From Oceanobacillus bengalensis (GTDB taxonomy: Bacteria > Bacillota > Bacilli > Bacillales > Amphibacillaceae), in the NCBI RefSeq assembly GCF_003628445.1, contig NZ_RBZO01000015.1, positions 1 through 64,000 of the forward strand: a stretch of DNA of 64,000 bases. Reading direction: 5' to 3'. Shown one piece after another: positions 55,002 through 63,600 of the stretch (its first letter is position 1; the number at the start of each line of letters is the position of its first letter). Position numbers and translations under genes: made by a program. The notes under the pieces were generated by a model. It worked only from the letters and a program-made list of their open reading frames with translations. It was not told the origin of the DNA and did no database searches.

Positions 55002-55934
55002 TTATTTTTTCTCTATCAATTTATCCCTAAATTTAAAGCCTATATCCATTATACCTAAGAATGTGATGAAAAAAAGCATGATAGGAATAAATAATGCAAT
55101 AACAGTAATCAGTACAGCTATAAATTTCGAGATATTCTTATGATGCGTATAAAAGAAAATAAAGGAAAAACCTTGTATTAATACGATCAATTCAGTAAGG
55201 ATTAACATGTTTTGAACCGCAATATATAGGAAATTTGATGGGTCGGTTATCAAGAAGGAAAGAATCAATGCCATCAAATAAACCCATATGATTGACGATG
55301 GAAAACGTAATGTTCGAAACGGTGGAAACTTCAGTTTCTGCTTATCCACTCGATTTAAGAATTTATAACCTATCCATTGGCTAATAAATGCCATTACTAA
55401 TGCGACTGCAACTAGAAATACTGGAATTAACATCGACATGTAACTAATCTGTAACTCGATAATCTCCTCTATTTGACCGGCTTGTTCTTCCACACCGAAT
55501 TGTTCAAAAAGGCCTGCACTCATCTCAACAGAATCTGTTACGATATCTTGAAAATTAAAATTAATATCCAGTAGCGTTTGTGTAATCACAAATAACAGTA
55601 ACAAACCAACAATAAAACCAAGTGTTCCTCCAGCTAGCGTTTCATAAGCAGAGCGTTGCTTATGAATCCCACTCCCAATCATGAGTCCACCAATTCCCAT
55701 TACAATGGTTGCCAATAACATGATTGTAGCAAATATAGCTGTTAAGATACAGGCAGCTATAAACATGAGTAAAGACGGCTTAAATCCATATCTCGATGCA
55801 TAGATAATAAACGGTATTGGCAATAAGAACAGGATGATCGATGATAAAAAAGGAATAATTAATGAAATGACAAGCAATACCATAAATATCGCTAATATTA
55901 ATGCACCATCTGTAATTTTTTTCGATTGATTCAT
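55002..55934 (-). CDS. yybS: YybS-family (DUF2232) membrane protein
   Basis: The protein has 310 residues with about eight membrane helices and no catalytic motif. It matches DUF2232/YybS by length, hydrophobic pattern and position directly upstream of gdpP (35 bp). The function is unknown. It may resemble substrate-binding subunits of small transporters. Confidence 0.85.
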   Translation of the reverse strand: MNQSKKITDGALILAIFMVLLVISLIIPFLSSIILFLLPIPFIIYASRYGFKPSLLMFIAACILTAIFATIMLLATIVMGIGGLMIGSGIHKQRSAYETLAGGTLGFIVGLLLLFVITQTLLDINFNFQDIVTDSVEMSAGLFEQFGVEEQAGQIEEIIELQISYMSMLIPVFLVAVALVMAFISQWIGYKFLNRVDKQKLKFPPFRTLRFPSSIIWVYLMALILSFLITDPSNFLYIAVQNMLILTELIVLIQGFSFIFFYTHHKNISKFIAVLITVIALFIPIMLFFITFLGIMDIGFKFRDKLIEKK

Positions 55935-56249
55935 ATAGCTATAGCACCTCGTCCAAAGTATCTAAAAAGTAGATTTAACATATTCCATCATACCATGAAT
56001 AATAGGTATAATGTTACCAGTTTACATTATTCGCTATATCAATCCTCATTAGTCTCTAATCCATTATAACTGATAGAACGCCGCTATAGGACTGTCATTT
56101 TTTGTTATAAATTGAAGAAACATCATTTCATTTTGAAAGCTTTTACTTAGATAATCTATTATAATAGTTTGGTAAGGAATATTTCCATCAAGTAAATACT
56201 TATTCTAATTATGGTTAGAGATAACTTTTATTAGTAAGGACTGAAGAAA
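55935..56249. other. Intergenic region between divergent yybS and a membrane protein
   Basis: It must hold both promoters. A TATAAT-type box (TTATAATAG, near 56160-56168) faces the plus-strand gene; a -35 is not clear. I see no gene or repeat. Confidence 0.4.
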
Positions 56250-56738
56250 ATGATTGTCTGGAATATCTTTGTTAATAGTATTAAATTGCCAAATAAACAG
56301 GCAATGTTCAAATTAAATCGTGTTGGGCTTGATCATGCAGTTTTTTATAACTTTTTGTTACTATTTATTGTTTCTCTTCCATCACTTATCAAACGATTAA
56401 CCGATACAAATGCAATTGGAGCTGACATGAATGTTATATTTACACTGATATATTTCTTCATGTTTTATTATCTCCCAATTACAATTATTGTATTTGTAAT
56501 CCTTTCTGGTATAGCATACATAGGTAAGATCATTGCTAGATTAACAAAAAGGAAACTACACTACTCTCTTTTATGGAAAATCAGTTCATTTACAACAACG
56601 ATTCCGTTTCTTTTATATACGATTCTTGCACTTGTGTTCCCCGTAAATGATATTTATTTACTATTTTCCTTCATCTATTCGATTGCTCTAATCATTAAGA
56701 TGATTCACCATTACCCTATAAGAAGAAAAAATCGTTAA
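56250..56738 (+). CDS. Four-span membrane protein, unknown
   Basis: The protein has 162 residues with about four hydrophobic segments (FYNFLLLFIVSLPSL, IYFFMFYYLPITIIVFV, TTIPFLLYTILALVF, YLLFSFIYSIALII) and a basic tail. It loosely resembles DUF1189 membrane proteins in the FKLNRVGLDHAVFYN start, but I am not sure. An AAGGACTGAAG site precedes the ATG. It is inserted between yybS and rpsR, which are nearer to each other in B. subtilis. Confidence 0.65.
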   Translation: MIVWNIFVNSIKLPNKQAMFKLNRVGLDHAVFYNFLLLFIVSLPSLIKRLTDTNAIGADMNVIFTLIYFFMFYYLPITIIVFVILSGIAYIGKIIARLTKRKLHYSLLWKISSFTTTIPFLLYTILALVFPVNDIYLLFSFIYSIALIIKMIHHYPIRRKNR

Positions 56739-56750
56739 ATAATAATACAA

Positions 56751-56792
56751 AAAACCTCTAAATCGACCATTAGGCATGATTTAGAGGTTTTT
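56751..56792. terminator. Bidirectional terminator between membrane gene and rpsR
   Basis: CCTCTAAATC (56755-56764) and GATTTAGAGG (56778-56787) pair perfectly with A/T runs on both sides (AAAAAA left, TTTTT right). Confidence 0.9.
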
Positions 56793-56794
56793 AA

Positions 56795-57034
56795 TCAATC
56801 TGCTACGTAAGGCAATAATGCCATTTGACGAGCGCGTTTAATAGCTATTGTAAGTTTGCGTTGGTATTTAGCAGATGTTCCAGTTACACGACGAGGAAGA
56901 ATTTTTCCACGTTCTGAAATGAAACGTCTTAATAAATCAACATCTTTGTAGTCAATGTGTGTAATTCCGTTCGCTGTGAAGTAACACACTTTACGACGCT
57001 TTGCACGTCCGCGACGAGCTGCCATTCGAAACAC
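56795..57034 (-). CDS. rpsR: 30S ribosomal protein S18
   Basis: The protein has 79 residues, normal length. [12 protein letters not shown], the DVDLLRRFI core and the [11 protein letters not shown] ending are diagnostic. It is the last gene of the rpsF-ssb-rpsR operon. AAAGGAGTG precedes its ATG. A structured 108-base segment separates it from ssb. Confidence 0.97.
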   Translation of the reverse strand: MFRMAARRGRAKRRKVCYFTANGITHIDYKDVDLLRRFISERGKILPRRVTGTSAKYQRKLTIAIKRARQMALLPYVAD

Positions 57035-57057
57035 TCCTTTATAAAATTTATTTAGAA

Positions 57058-57165
57058 GACTTGGCTGTCATCAAGCCTTTCGGTGATAGCCTTAGGGGAA
57101 GTTCGGTTAAAAACGCGACGTCCTATCGCAACACCGAACTGACCTACATCCTGTAGGCCCAAGTC
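57058..57165 (-). other. Multibranched structured segment between ssb and rpsR
   Basis: GACTTGG (57058-57064) pairs with CCAAGTC (57159-57165) as an outer stem. It encloses three hairpins: GGCT/AGCC (57063-57077), AGTTCGGT/ACCGAACT (57100-57140, with an inner GCGA/TCGC) and CCTACA/TGTAGG (57143-57157). It is richer in GC than its surroundings. It is transcribed within the operon. I cannot say whether it acts as RNA or is an inserted repeat. It could loosely be read as an attenuator, but it lacks a T-run. Confidence 0.6.
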
Positions 57166-57188
57166 AGTTGCACTGTCTTTTTAAACCA

Positions 57189-57704
57189 TTAGAACGGCAA
57201 ATCATCATCTGATATATCAATCGGTTCACCATTATTTTTAAATGGATCCTCGGTTGGTTGATTCTGATTTGGTTGAAATTGGTTTTGGTTAAATTGATTT
57301 TGATTTTGATTTTGATTTTGGTTTTGATTTGGATTAAATTGGTTCTGATTTTGGCCTAATGAACTTTGTCCGCCCCCTGAGGAGCCTTTTGATTCTAGAA
57401 ATTGAATGCTTTCAGCAACAATTTCTGTTACATAAACCATCTTGCCATCTTGTCCTTCATAATTACGTGTTTGCACACGGCCATCGACACCTATTAAATT
57501 ACCTTTTTTCATGTAATTAGCTAGGTTTTCGGCCTGTCTGCGCCATACGACACCATTAATAAAGTCAGCTTCACGATTACCTTGTTGGTTTGTGAAAGGT
57601 CGATTAACAGCAATGTTAAAGTTAGCAACTGCTACTCCAGTTGGCGTATAACGTAATTCAGGATCCCTCGTTAATCTGCCTACTAATACGACACGATTTA
57701 ACAT
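57189..57704 (-). CDS. ssb: Single-stranded DNA-binding protein
   Basis: The protein has 171 residues from the ATG at 57704, chosen for AAGGAGTGG upstream. The OB fold ([19 protein letters not shown] through AESIQFLE) is followed by an Asn/Gln-rich linker with NQ repeats and the acidic tip DDDLPF that recruits repair and replication proteins. It binds single-stranded DNA at forks. The NQ repeats are coding, not a separate repeat element. Confidence 0.97.
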   Translation of the reverse strand: MLNRVVLVGRLTRDPELRYTPTGVAVANFNIAVNRPFTNQQGNREADFINGVVWRRQAENLANYMKKGNLIGVDGRVQTRNYEGQDGKMVYVTEIVAESIQFLESKGSSGGGQSSLGQNQNQFNPNQNQNQNQNQNQFNQNQFQPNQNQPTEDPFKNNGEPIDISDDDLPF

Positions 57705-57719
57705 CAGAACCACTCCTTA

Positions 57720-58010
57720 TTATTTTTCATCTACTCGAATTGCTATATGACGAATAATATCATCACTAAACTTAGCTAAGCGATCAAATTCATTTACTGA
57801 CTTTTCATCACCGCTGAAGTTAATAAGAATATAATATCCATCACGATAGTCATTGATTTCATATGCTAGGCGTTTTTTGCCTTTTTCATCAACTTTTTCA
57901 ATCTCCGCTCCATTATCAGTTAGAATCTTGTTGAAGCGCTCAACTAAAGCTGTTTGTGCTTCTTCCTCGATATCTGGGCGGATGATGTACATAATTTCGT
58001 ATTTTCTCAT
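57720..58010 (-). CDS. rpsF: 30S ribosomal protein S6
   Basis: The protein has 96 residues. [17 protein letters not shown], the GKKRLAYEI core and YYILINFSG match S6. It pairs with S18 in the small subunit and heads the rpsF-ssb-rpsR operon. A strong AAAGGAGGTG site precedes the ATG. Many Firmicutes have an S6:S18 leader in this 5' region. A short stem with a GGGCCGC stretch lies upstream, but I could not confirm the motif. Confidence 0.97.
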   Translation of the reverse strand: MRKYEIMYIIRPDIEEEAQTALVERFNKILTDNGAEIEKVDEKGKKRLAYEINDYRDGYYILINFSGDEKSVNEFDRLAKFSDDIIRHIAIRVDEK

Positions 58011-58179
58011 CCGTTACACCTCCTTTTGGTCTTAGCGGCCCTTATCTCTGAAGATAGAACTTCTACGAATAAGAGCAAGGAGCAATTTAATTTAATTACT
58101 CACAATGATGAATTATACCAAATCTTTTATAAAAAAACAAGCATTCGAGAGATCCTAATTTGTTATACACCATATAACC

Positions 58180-59280
58180 TTACACATTAAATCGGAAGTG
58201 TATGATATCGCCATCTTTTACGATGTACTCTTTCCCTTCCAATCGAACCTTACCTTTTTCCCGTGCATGTGCCATCGTTCCAGCTTCAAGCAAATCATCG
58301 TAAGATACTGTTTCAGCTCGGATAAATCCTCTTTCAAAATCGGTATGAATAATTCCTGCTGCTTGAGGCGCTTTAATCCCTTTTCGGAACGTCCATGCAC
58401 GTACTTCTTGTACACCCGCTGTGAAATACGTTGCAAGCCCTAGTAGGCTATAAGAGGCCTTTATAAGCTTATCAAGACCTGATTCATTGATACCTAATTC
58501 CTCTAAAAACATTACCTTTTCTTCTGCATCTAATTCAGAAATTTCTTCTTCTATTTTAGCACAAATAACGATAACTTCCGCGCCTTCTTTTGCTGCATAT
58601 TCTCTAACCTTTTGTACATTCTCGTTCGTATCACTATCCTGTACTTCATCTTCAGCTACGTTTGCAACATATAACGTTGGCTTGCTAGTTAATAAATGTA
58701 GACCTTTAACTATCTTCAATTGATCATCACTAAATTCAATGGCACGAGCAGGTTTTTCTTCTTCAAGACCTGCTTTTAATTTCTCAAGCACATTAAACTC
58801 TGCAACCGCCTCTTTATCTTTCTGCCTTGCAAGTTTTTCTACACGCTGATAACGTTTATTTACTGTTTCTAGATCAGCCAAAATAAGCTCTAAGTTAATG
58901 ACTTCAATATCGTCAATTGGATCTACAATACCTGCAACATGTGTAATATTCTCATCTACAAAGCAACGTACAACTTGGCAAATCGCATCAACCTGACGAA
59001 TGTGAGATAAGAACTGATTCCCTAGTCCTTCTCCTTTACTTGCACCTTTAACAATACCAGCAATATCCGTAAACTCAAATGTGGTTGGTACAGTCTTTTT
59101 TGGTTGTACTAATTCAGTTAATTTATTTAAACGTTCGTCTGGAACTTCAACAATCCCAACATTCGGATCAATTGTAGCAAAAGGATAATTTGCTGCTTCT
59201 GCTCCTGCCTGTGTTATTGCATTAAAAAGCGTAGACTTCCCTACGTTCGGTAGTCCGACGATTCCTGCTGTTAGCGCCAT
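58180..59280 (-). CDS. ychF: Ribosome-binding ATPase/GTPase YchF
   Basis: The protein has 366 residues, normal length. The G1 motif GLPNVGKST lies at the start, with an OBG-type DIAGIVKGASKGEGLGN (G3), a coiled insert and a C-terminal TGS domain (REKGKVRLEGKEYIVKDGD). YchF/OLA1 proteins prefer ATP and bind ribosomes in stress responses. It stands between rpsF and the DUF951 gene, as in B. subtilis yyaF. Confidence 0.97.
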   Translation of the reverse strand: MALTAGIVGLPNVGKSTLFNAITQAGAEAANYPFATIDPNVGIVEVPDERLNKLTELVQPKKTVPTTFEFTDIAGIVKGASKGEGLGNQFLSHIRQVDAICQVVRCFVDENITHVAGIVDPIDDIEVINLELILADLETVNKRYQRVEKLARQKDKEAVAEFNVLEKLKAGLEEEKPARAIEFSDDQLKIVKGLHLLTSKPTLYVANVAEDEVQDSDTNENVQKVREYAAKEGAEVIVICAKIEEEISELDAEEKVMFLEELGINESGLDKLIKASYSLLGLATYFTAGVQEVRAWTFRKGIKAPQAAGIIHTDFERGFIRAETVSYDDLLEAGTMAHAREKGKVRLEGKEYIVKDGDIIHFRFNV

Positions 59281-59375
59281 TTACTTTCCACTCCTTAAGG
59301 GGTTCTTACATTAGAACGCGTTCATTACTCTCATTATAGGTACTAGTAAAAGAAAAGACAAATACATAAAAAACA

Positions 59376-59404
59376 AAAATAGGTACTAAATAGATACCTA
59401 TTTT
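59376..59404 (-). terminator. Terminator after the DUF951 gene
   Basis: AAAATAGGTA (59376-59385) and TACCTATTTT (59395-59404) pair perfectly, followed on the minus strand by TGTTTTTTATG. Confidence 0.8.
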
Positions 59405-59498
59405 CCAAATTTCACTCTATCATTTTTACTTTTTCAGATACTTTATTACTACTATTTTAGCATTTCCTATGAAGTTTCGTCTATTTTTAAGAAACTTC

Positions 59499-59696
59499 CT
59501 ACTCTCCAGCCTTTTCCACTACTTTTTTTATTTTTTTTACAAATTCACGTCTTGGGAGCATAACACTATGATTACAACCAAGGCATTTAATCCGAATATC
59601 CATCCCCATTCGAATTATTTTCCAACGATTTTCTCCACAGGGATGTTGCTTTTTCATTTGAACAACATCATTTAATCCAAACTCTTTCTCTACCAT
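59499..59696 (-). CDS. DUF951 protein
   Basis: The protein has 65 residues. KKQHPCGENRWKIIRMGMDI and IKCLGCNHSVML are the DUF951 pattern; the C-x-x-C and nearby Cys suggest a metal site. The function is unknown. The gene lies between ychF and parB-side genes in many Firmicutes. AAAGGAGATTGCCAA precedes the start. Confidence 0.88.
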   Translation of the reverse strand: MVEKEFGLNDVVQMKKQHPCGENRWKIIRMGMDIRIKCLGCNHSVMLPRREFVKKIKKVVEKAGE

Positions 59697-59783
59697 TTGG
59701 CAATCTCCTTTTTTTGCTATTATTATACCTAAATTTCGATCGCTGTGCTTGTACTTTTTATATTTTCTACAACGTTAAAATTA

Positions 59784-60794
59784 TTAACTTTTCTTCCATA
59801 ATGGAAAAAGCAATAGTCTAGTTAATACATATAGATTTAAGATACCATAAATCGGATAAATAAAACTTATTAGTGTTGAGAAACCAATGGTTGTTAACGG
59901 AATCATCGTAATCAATACTACGATAACAATCCAAACAAACGGTTTATTTGTAAACTCGCTAATTCTTGTAACAATCCCTAAGATACCTGATGCAGCTGTT
60001 GTAAAGATAGCAAACCATAACATAACTGACATAAATATAAGTATTTCAAATGGATAGTGCTTTAATATCGCAAATAGCGGAATTTCATATAATAAAATTT
60101 CATCAGCAATTTGAATTAAACTATTATTGTAAATAAAAGATACAATCCCTAATATTAGTCCACTACCTATCGATGCAATAAGTATTTCCTTTTTTGATGT
60201 TACTTTATCACCGATCGCTCCTAAGACAGCTATTAACGGCAAGATGTTTAAAGCAGTAAACGGAAATGCAGCTGTCCAATTACGCTGTTCTGACATATGT
60301 GAAAACAAATGTAAATCTTGATCATAAGTAAATAATATAAGAATAAAAAGAAGTCCTCCAATCAATAATGGCAAAATTAATTGATTGATTGCAAGCAGTC
60401 CATCAATATTTTTCATAAATAATACAACTAAAGCGACAACGATAACGGCTATTCCCCACCATTTGGAGTAATTAAATGCTTGTCCTGTAGCTCCACTACC
60501 AGCAATCATCACAACTGTTGTTGAAAACAAATAGAAAAATATCATTACATCGTAGAATTTCACAAGCTTCTCTCCGACAATCTCCCTTAATACTGGTAAA
60601 TAATGTGTTGATTTCTTCTTATAACTAATTTCCATAATGACTGTACAGCAGATAGAAAAAAAGATTGTAAATAAGAGAATAGCTAGTCCACTTTCATGCC
60701 CAAAAAACTGCCATAACTCCCTGCCAGACGCATATCCTGCACCAATTGTTGTACCAACGATTAAAAACATCCATTTCATACCCGCACTCCACAT
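59784..60794 (-). CDS. ykvI: YkvI-family membrane transporter
   Basis: The protein has 336 residues with about ten membrane helices. The start (MKWMFLIVGTTIGAGYASGR) shows the broken first helix of APC-superfamily carriers, and GRELWQFFG matches YkvI proteins of Bacillus. The substrate is unknown. A GGAGGAAATATA site precedes the ATG. It is divergent from yyaC with 87 bp between. Confidence 0.78.
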   Translation of the reverse strand: MWSAGMKWMFLIVGTTIGAGYASGRELWQFFGHESGLAILLFTIFFSICCTVIMEISYKKKSTHYLPVLREIVGEKLVKFYDVMIFFYLFSTTVVMIAGSGATGQAFNYSKWWGIAVIVVALVVLFMKNIDGLLAINQLILPLLIGGLLFILILFTYDQDLHLFSHMSEQRNWTAAFPFTALNILPLIAVLGAIGDKVTSKKEILIASIGSGLILGIVSFIYNNSLIQIADEILLYEIPLFAILKHYPFEILIFMSVMLWFAIFTTAASGILGIVTRISEFTNKPFVWIVIVVLITMIPLTTIGFSTLISFIYPIYGILNLYVLTRLLLFPLWKKS

Positions 60795-60881
60795 TATATT
60801 TCCTCCAATATTTTAAGAATCAATGTATATAAAGATAAAAAAAACCGTATACTATACCAATATGATTTTGGAGGATAAGCT

Positions 60882-61502
60882 ATGAATCTAAAAAGCCGAT
60901 TTGGAAATTTTAATGAAAACTTTCGTATGGTACATAACGACCCATCCTTATATAAGACAATGAGCGATAAAATCATTTCATGGCTTCCAGAACTTCCTCG
61001 TGAATATGTTGTCATATGTATAGGTACAGATCGCTCAACAGGGGATGCACTTGGGCCACTGACTGGTTCATTACTCGAAGAATTAAAACCAAGACACCTG
61101 AGCGTATATGGAACATTGCATGAGCCTGTTCATGCTACTAATTTGGAGGAAAGCATTAATAAAATTGAGAGCACTCATCGAAACCCTTATATTATTGCAA
61201 TTGATGCATGTTTAGGAAAGAACAGCTCAATCGGTCATTTAATTGCAGCAAAAGGCCCACTAAAGCCAGGTGCAGCGCTTAATAAAGCCTTACCAGAAGT
61301 TGGAGATATACACATCACTGCCGTCGTCAATATCGGAGGATTTATGGAGTATTCCGTTTTACAAAATACGAGGCTTTCCGTAGTGATGGATATGGCGAAA
61401 CAAATTGCCTCCCTATTAGACCACATTGACAGGAGATTAAAATATAATTACTCCATCCCAGCAGTCGTAACAAAAGGTATTGAAGAAAGGCATTCTATCT
61501 AA
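60882..61502 (+). CDS. yyaC: Spore protease YyaC (GPR-like)
   Basis: The protein has 206 residues, as in B. subtilis YyaC. GTDRSTGDALGPLTG, YGTLHEPVHATNL and AIDACLG are the DUF1256 signature; structurally it resembles the spore protease GPR. A sporulation role is known but its substrate is not. GGAGGATAAGCT precedes the ATG. Upstream TGTATA and TATACTA elements about 18 bp apart could be a forespore sigma promoter; this is a guess. The gene is origin-proximal in all Bacillus relatives. Confidence 0.94.
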   Translation: MNLKSRFGNFNENFRMVHNDPSLYKTMSDKIISWLPELPREYVVICIGTDRSTGDALGPLTGSLLEELKPRHLSVYGTLHEPVHATNLEESINKIESTHRNPYIIAIDACLGKNSSIGHLIAAKGPLKPGAALNKALPEVGDIHITAVVNIGGFMEYSVLQNTRLSVVMDMAKQIASLLDHIDRRLKYNYSIPAVVTKGIEERHSI

Positions 61503-61507
61503 ACATC

Positions 61508-61550
61508 AAGAAAAAGGTAGCTAGTTTCCTCAACTAACTACCTTTTTCTT
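61508..61550. terminator. Bidirectional terminator between yyaC and the channel gene
   Basis: AAGAAAAAGGTAG pairs with CTACCTTTTTCTT, with an internal TAGT/ACTA. The right arm overlaps the last codons of the convergent channel gene. Confidence 0.85.
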
Positions 61551-62181
61551 GGTTGATTTCCTTTTTTTCTTTTAACTTATTATTTTTAACGCTTTTATAT
61601 AATCCTTCTATCTTCGTAAAAATCCATTGCAATGCTAATCCTTGAACAATGATTCCTACAATAGAAGTAATAGTAAGTAACCATATGGACATATTATTTT
61701 CAATAACAAATATTTCGCGGCCAAAAAATAATAAATGCCCATATGAAACATATAATGCATCCGTAAAATGAATAATGGAGTTTTCTATTTTCAGAAGCAC
61801 AAATGATTCTATGATCAACAACATATTTATAACTGTTATAACCATTGATAATGAACGATAAGATAATCGATCGATAAATGGAGAAACATAATATTTTGTA
61901 ATTGTTTTTATGCGAAATAGATAAATTACCCTTACAATTCTTGCCACTTGGAAGAACTGATCAAATGGAATGATGGCTATGACCAGAAATGGATTTCGCT
62001 TCATAAATGACCATTTATTCTCAGCTAAAATAATGCGAACAATGAAGTCAATGGTAAACACAGCCCAAACGATCCAATTGATACTACTGTTAACGGTACT
62101 TTCTGTAAAAATTGACGTAATGGCCATCATAACCAAGAGAAGCATGATTCCCTCATATATTATTTTCATTACTTTTTGCAT
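61534..62181 (-). CDS. Voltage-gated-channel-like membrane protein with degenerate filter
   Basis: The protein has 215 residues. Four helices form a voltage-sensor-like part with an S4-like RIVRVIYLFRIKT, then a pore-like pair (YRSLSMVITVINML and WLLTITSIVGIIVQG) surrounding a re-entrant segment. The place of the K+ filter TVGYG is taken by VSYGHLLFFG, so potassium selectivity is doubtful. The C-terminus is a charged tail. Homologues in Bacillaceae are annotated as ion transporters. Function is unproven. Confidence 0.65.
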   Translation of the reverse strand: MQKVMKIIYEGIMLLLVMMAITSIFTESTVNSSINWIVWAVFTIDFIVRIILAENKWSFMKRNPFLVIAIIPFDQFFQVARIVRVIYLFRIKTITKYYVSPFIDRLSYRSLSMVITVINMLLIIESFVLLKIENSIIHFTDALYVSYGHLLFFGREIFVIENNMSIWLLTITSIVGIIVQGLALQWIFTKIEGLYKSVKNNKLKEKKEINQEKGS

Positions 62182-62232
62182 ATCTTTAACCCCACTATCT
62201 AAACTTCATTCTACCATTAGCAATCCAATCTA

Positions 62233-62937
62233 TTAAATAAGCTGGTAGATATAATAGATTAAAATAACGGTGAAGATAGATGGTAATAGATTCCCTATCC
62301 GTATTTGCGTTAGCTTGAGCATATTCAAGCCAATGGCAACAATGAGTAGTCCTCCTACAGCAGTCAATTCCGTAATTAAACCATTTAATAATGCTTCTGG
62401 GATCCACTTATCAATATATGTAGCAAATAAAGCAATGGATCCTTGGTAAACGATGACTGGTATGACCGATAGCATGACACCCATACCAAGTGTTGTTGTT
62501 AATACTAAACTAGTAAATCCATCCAATATACCTTTTGTTATTAGTACACCATGGTCCCCACGAATACCACTATCTAGAGCGCCTATAATTGCCATGGCAC
62601 CAATACAAAACACTAAGGTTGCTGTTACAAAACCTTGTGAAATACTAACATCATCACTTGTTGTCGCAAACTTACTCCCTATCCATGTCCCAAAGTGATT
62701 TAATACATCCTCAATACGAAGGACCTCACCAATAATTGCCCCTGAAAGTAAACTTAGTAACACAATAATAACTTGGTCTGTTGAAATGGCCATTTGTAAA
62801 CCGATTAAGATCACGACTAAACCAATTCCTTGCATGACTGTTTCTTTATATCTTTCTGGGATTCTCGTAAAAAATAAACCAAGCATACTCCCAATTACAA
62901 TAAGTCCCCCATTAACCAGTGTACCGAATAAAACCAT
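62233..62937 (-). CDS. DUF554 (YqgA/YdfK-like) membrane protein
   Basis: The protein has 234 residues with about seven membrane helices. The N-terminal GTLVNGGLIVIGSMLGL, LLSGAIIGEVLRIE and GALDSGIRGDHGVL are the DUF554 pattern. The family is proposed to be a transporter of unknown substrate. GGAGATGGGGAA precedes the ATG. It is the gene upstream of parB in this segment. Confidence 0.88.
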   Translation of the reverse strand: MVLFGTLVNGGLIVIGSMLGLFFTRIPERYKETVMQGIGLVVILIGLQMAISTDQVIIVLLSLLSGAIIGEVLRIEDVLNHFGTWIGSKFATTSDDVSISQGFVTATLVFCIGAMAIIGALDSGIRGDHGVLITKGILDGFTSLVLTTTLGMGVMLSVIPVIVYQGSIALFATYIDKWIPEALLNGLITELTAVGGLLIVAIGLNMLKLTQIRIGNLLPSIFTVILIYYIYQLI

Positions 62938-62977
62938 TTCCCCATCTCCATCTATGTATATTAGCGATTAAACAACA

Positions 62978-62993
62978 TGTTTCACGTGGAACA
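62978..62993 (-). promoter_or_regulatory. parS centromere site
   Basis: The minus strand reads TGTTCCACGTGAAACA, a perfect match to the Bacillus parS consensus TGTTNCACGTGAAACA. It lies between the DUF554 gene and parB. ParB loads here and recruits SMC for origin segregation. Confidence 0.97.
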
Positions 62994-63180
62994 TTTTGTT
63001 ATTCATTTTATCCTACTATTTACCAACTAGAAATTCAATGCAAGAAATAGTATGTGATTCATATGGTTCCTTTTCATCTTTTATCCATTTAATTGATGTA
63101 TGCTGAGTCATAATATGTATAAACTCCAAACTAACTTAATTCAGATTATCTTAAATCGGAGCACATCTCGCCGTCTGGGA

Positions 63181-63300
63181 TCGCTCCGGGCGGATGCTTT
63201 CCGCGGGCACGGCCTCAGCCTCCTCAGAAGCACAGAACGCTTCTTCCGGGGTCTTCGGACACGTGCTATTCCCGCAGGAGTCACCGCCCTGCACTCACCC
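63181..63300 (+). repeat. GC-rich intergenic repeat, part A, copy 2
   Basis: It shares with copy 1 (50601-50730) the blocks GCTTTCCGCGGGCACGGCCT, AGAAGC/GCTTCT hairpin arms, GTCTTCGGACACGTGCT and CCCGCAGGAGTC. A plus-strand frame crossing it (63100-63315) is not a gene. Confidence 0.8.
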
Positions 63301-63372
63301 AGACTAGTGAAGTAGTACGATGCTTTTTGACTTTACGTATCGAAGGAGATAATGGTTAGTAACTTAAACTCA

Positions 63373-63493
63373 GTGGAGGAAAGACACGTAGACTCCTACG
63401 GGAGGATAGGCCTAGGTGAGACTGCGTAGTGCGACAGCACGGAGGAGGCTCACCAGCCGCCCGTGGAAAGCGAAGTGTCTTTCCGGAACGGTG
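63373..63493 (-). repeat. GC-rich intergenic repeat, part B, copy 2
   Basis: It begins GGAGGAAAGACACGTAGACT and ends GAAGTGTCTTTCCGGAACGG; the ends pair. Compared with copy 1, two base pairs in this stem changed on both sides. The stretch 62938-63600 holds parS, repeat parts A and B and the parB terminator only. Confidence 0.8.
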
Positions 63494-63560
63494 TATTCAA
63501 GACTATTCTGAATTAAAGAGATCAACACTTTACATCAACTATTAATTAGATATAATACAC

Positions 63561-63593
63561 AAAAAAAGACTGACAACACTTAGATGTCAGTCT
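63561..63593 (-). terminator. Terminator of parB
   Basis: AGACTGACA (63568-63576) pairs with TGTCAGTCT (63585-63593), followed on the minus strand by seven Ts. Confidence 0.9.
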
Positions 63594-63600
63594 CTACACG

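Noticed and set aside
57290-57345. Tandem repeat in ssb resembling a microsatellite or CRISPR-like pattern
   Set aside because: It encodes the NQ-rich linker of SSB in frame; unit length and lack of spacers exclude CRISPR. I found no CRISPR array in the window.
58011-58110. S6:S18 ribosomal leader before rpsF
   Set aside because: A hairpin and a CCG are present, but I could not match the full motif by eye; a covariance-model search would decide.
63100-63315. 71-codon plus-strand frame near parS
   Set aside because: It spans repeat A copy 2 and has a composition set by the repeat, with no ribosome site.
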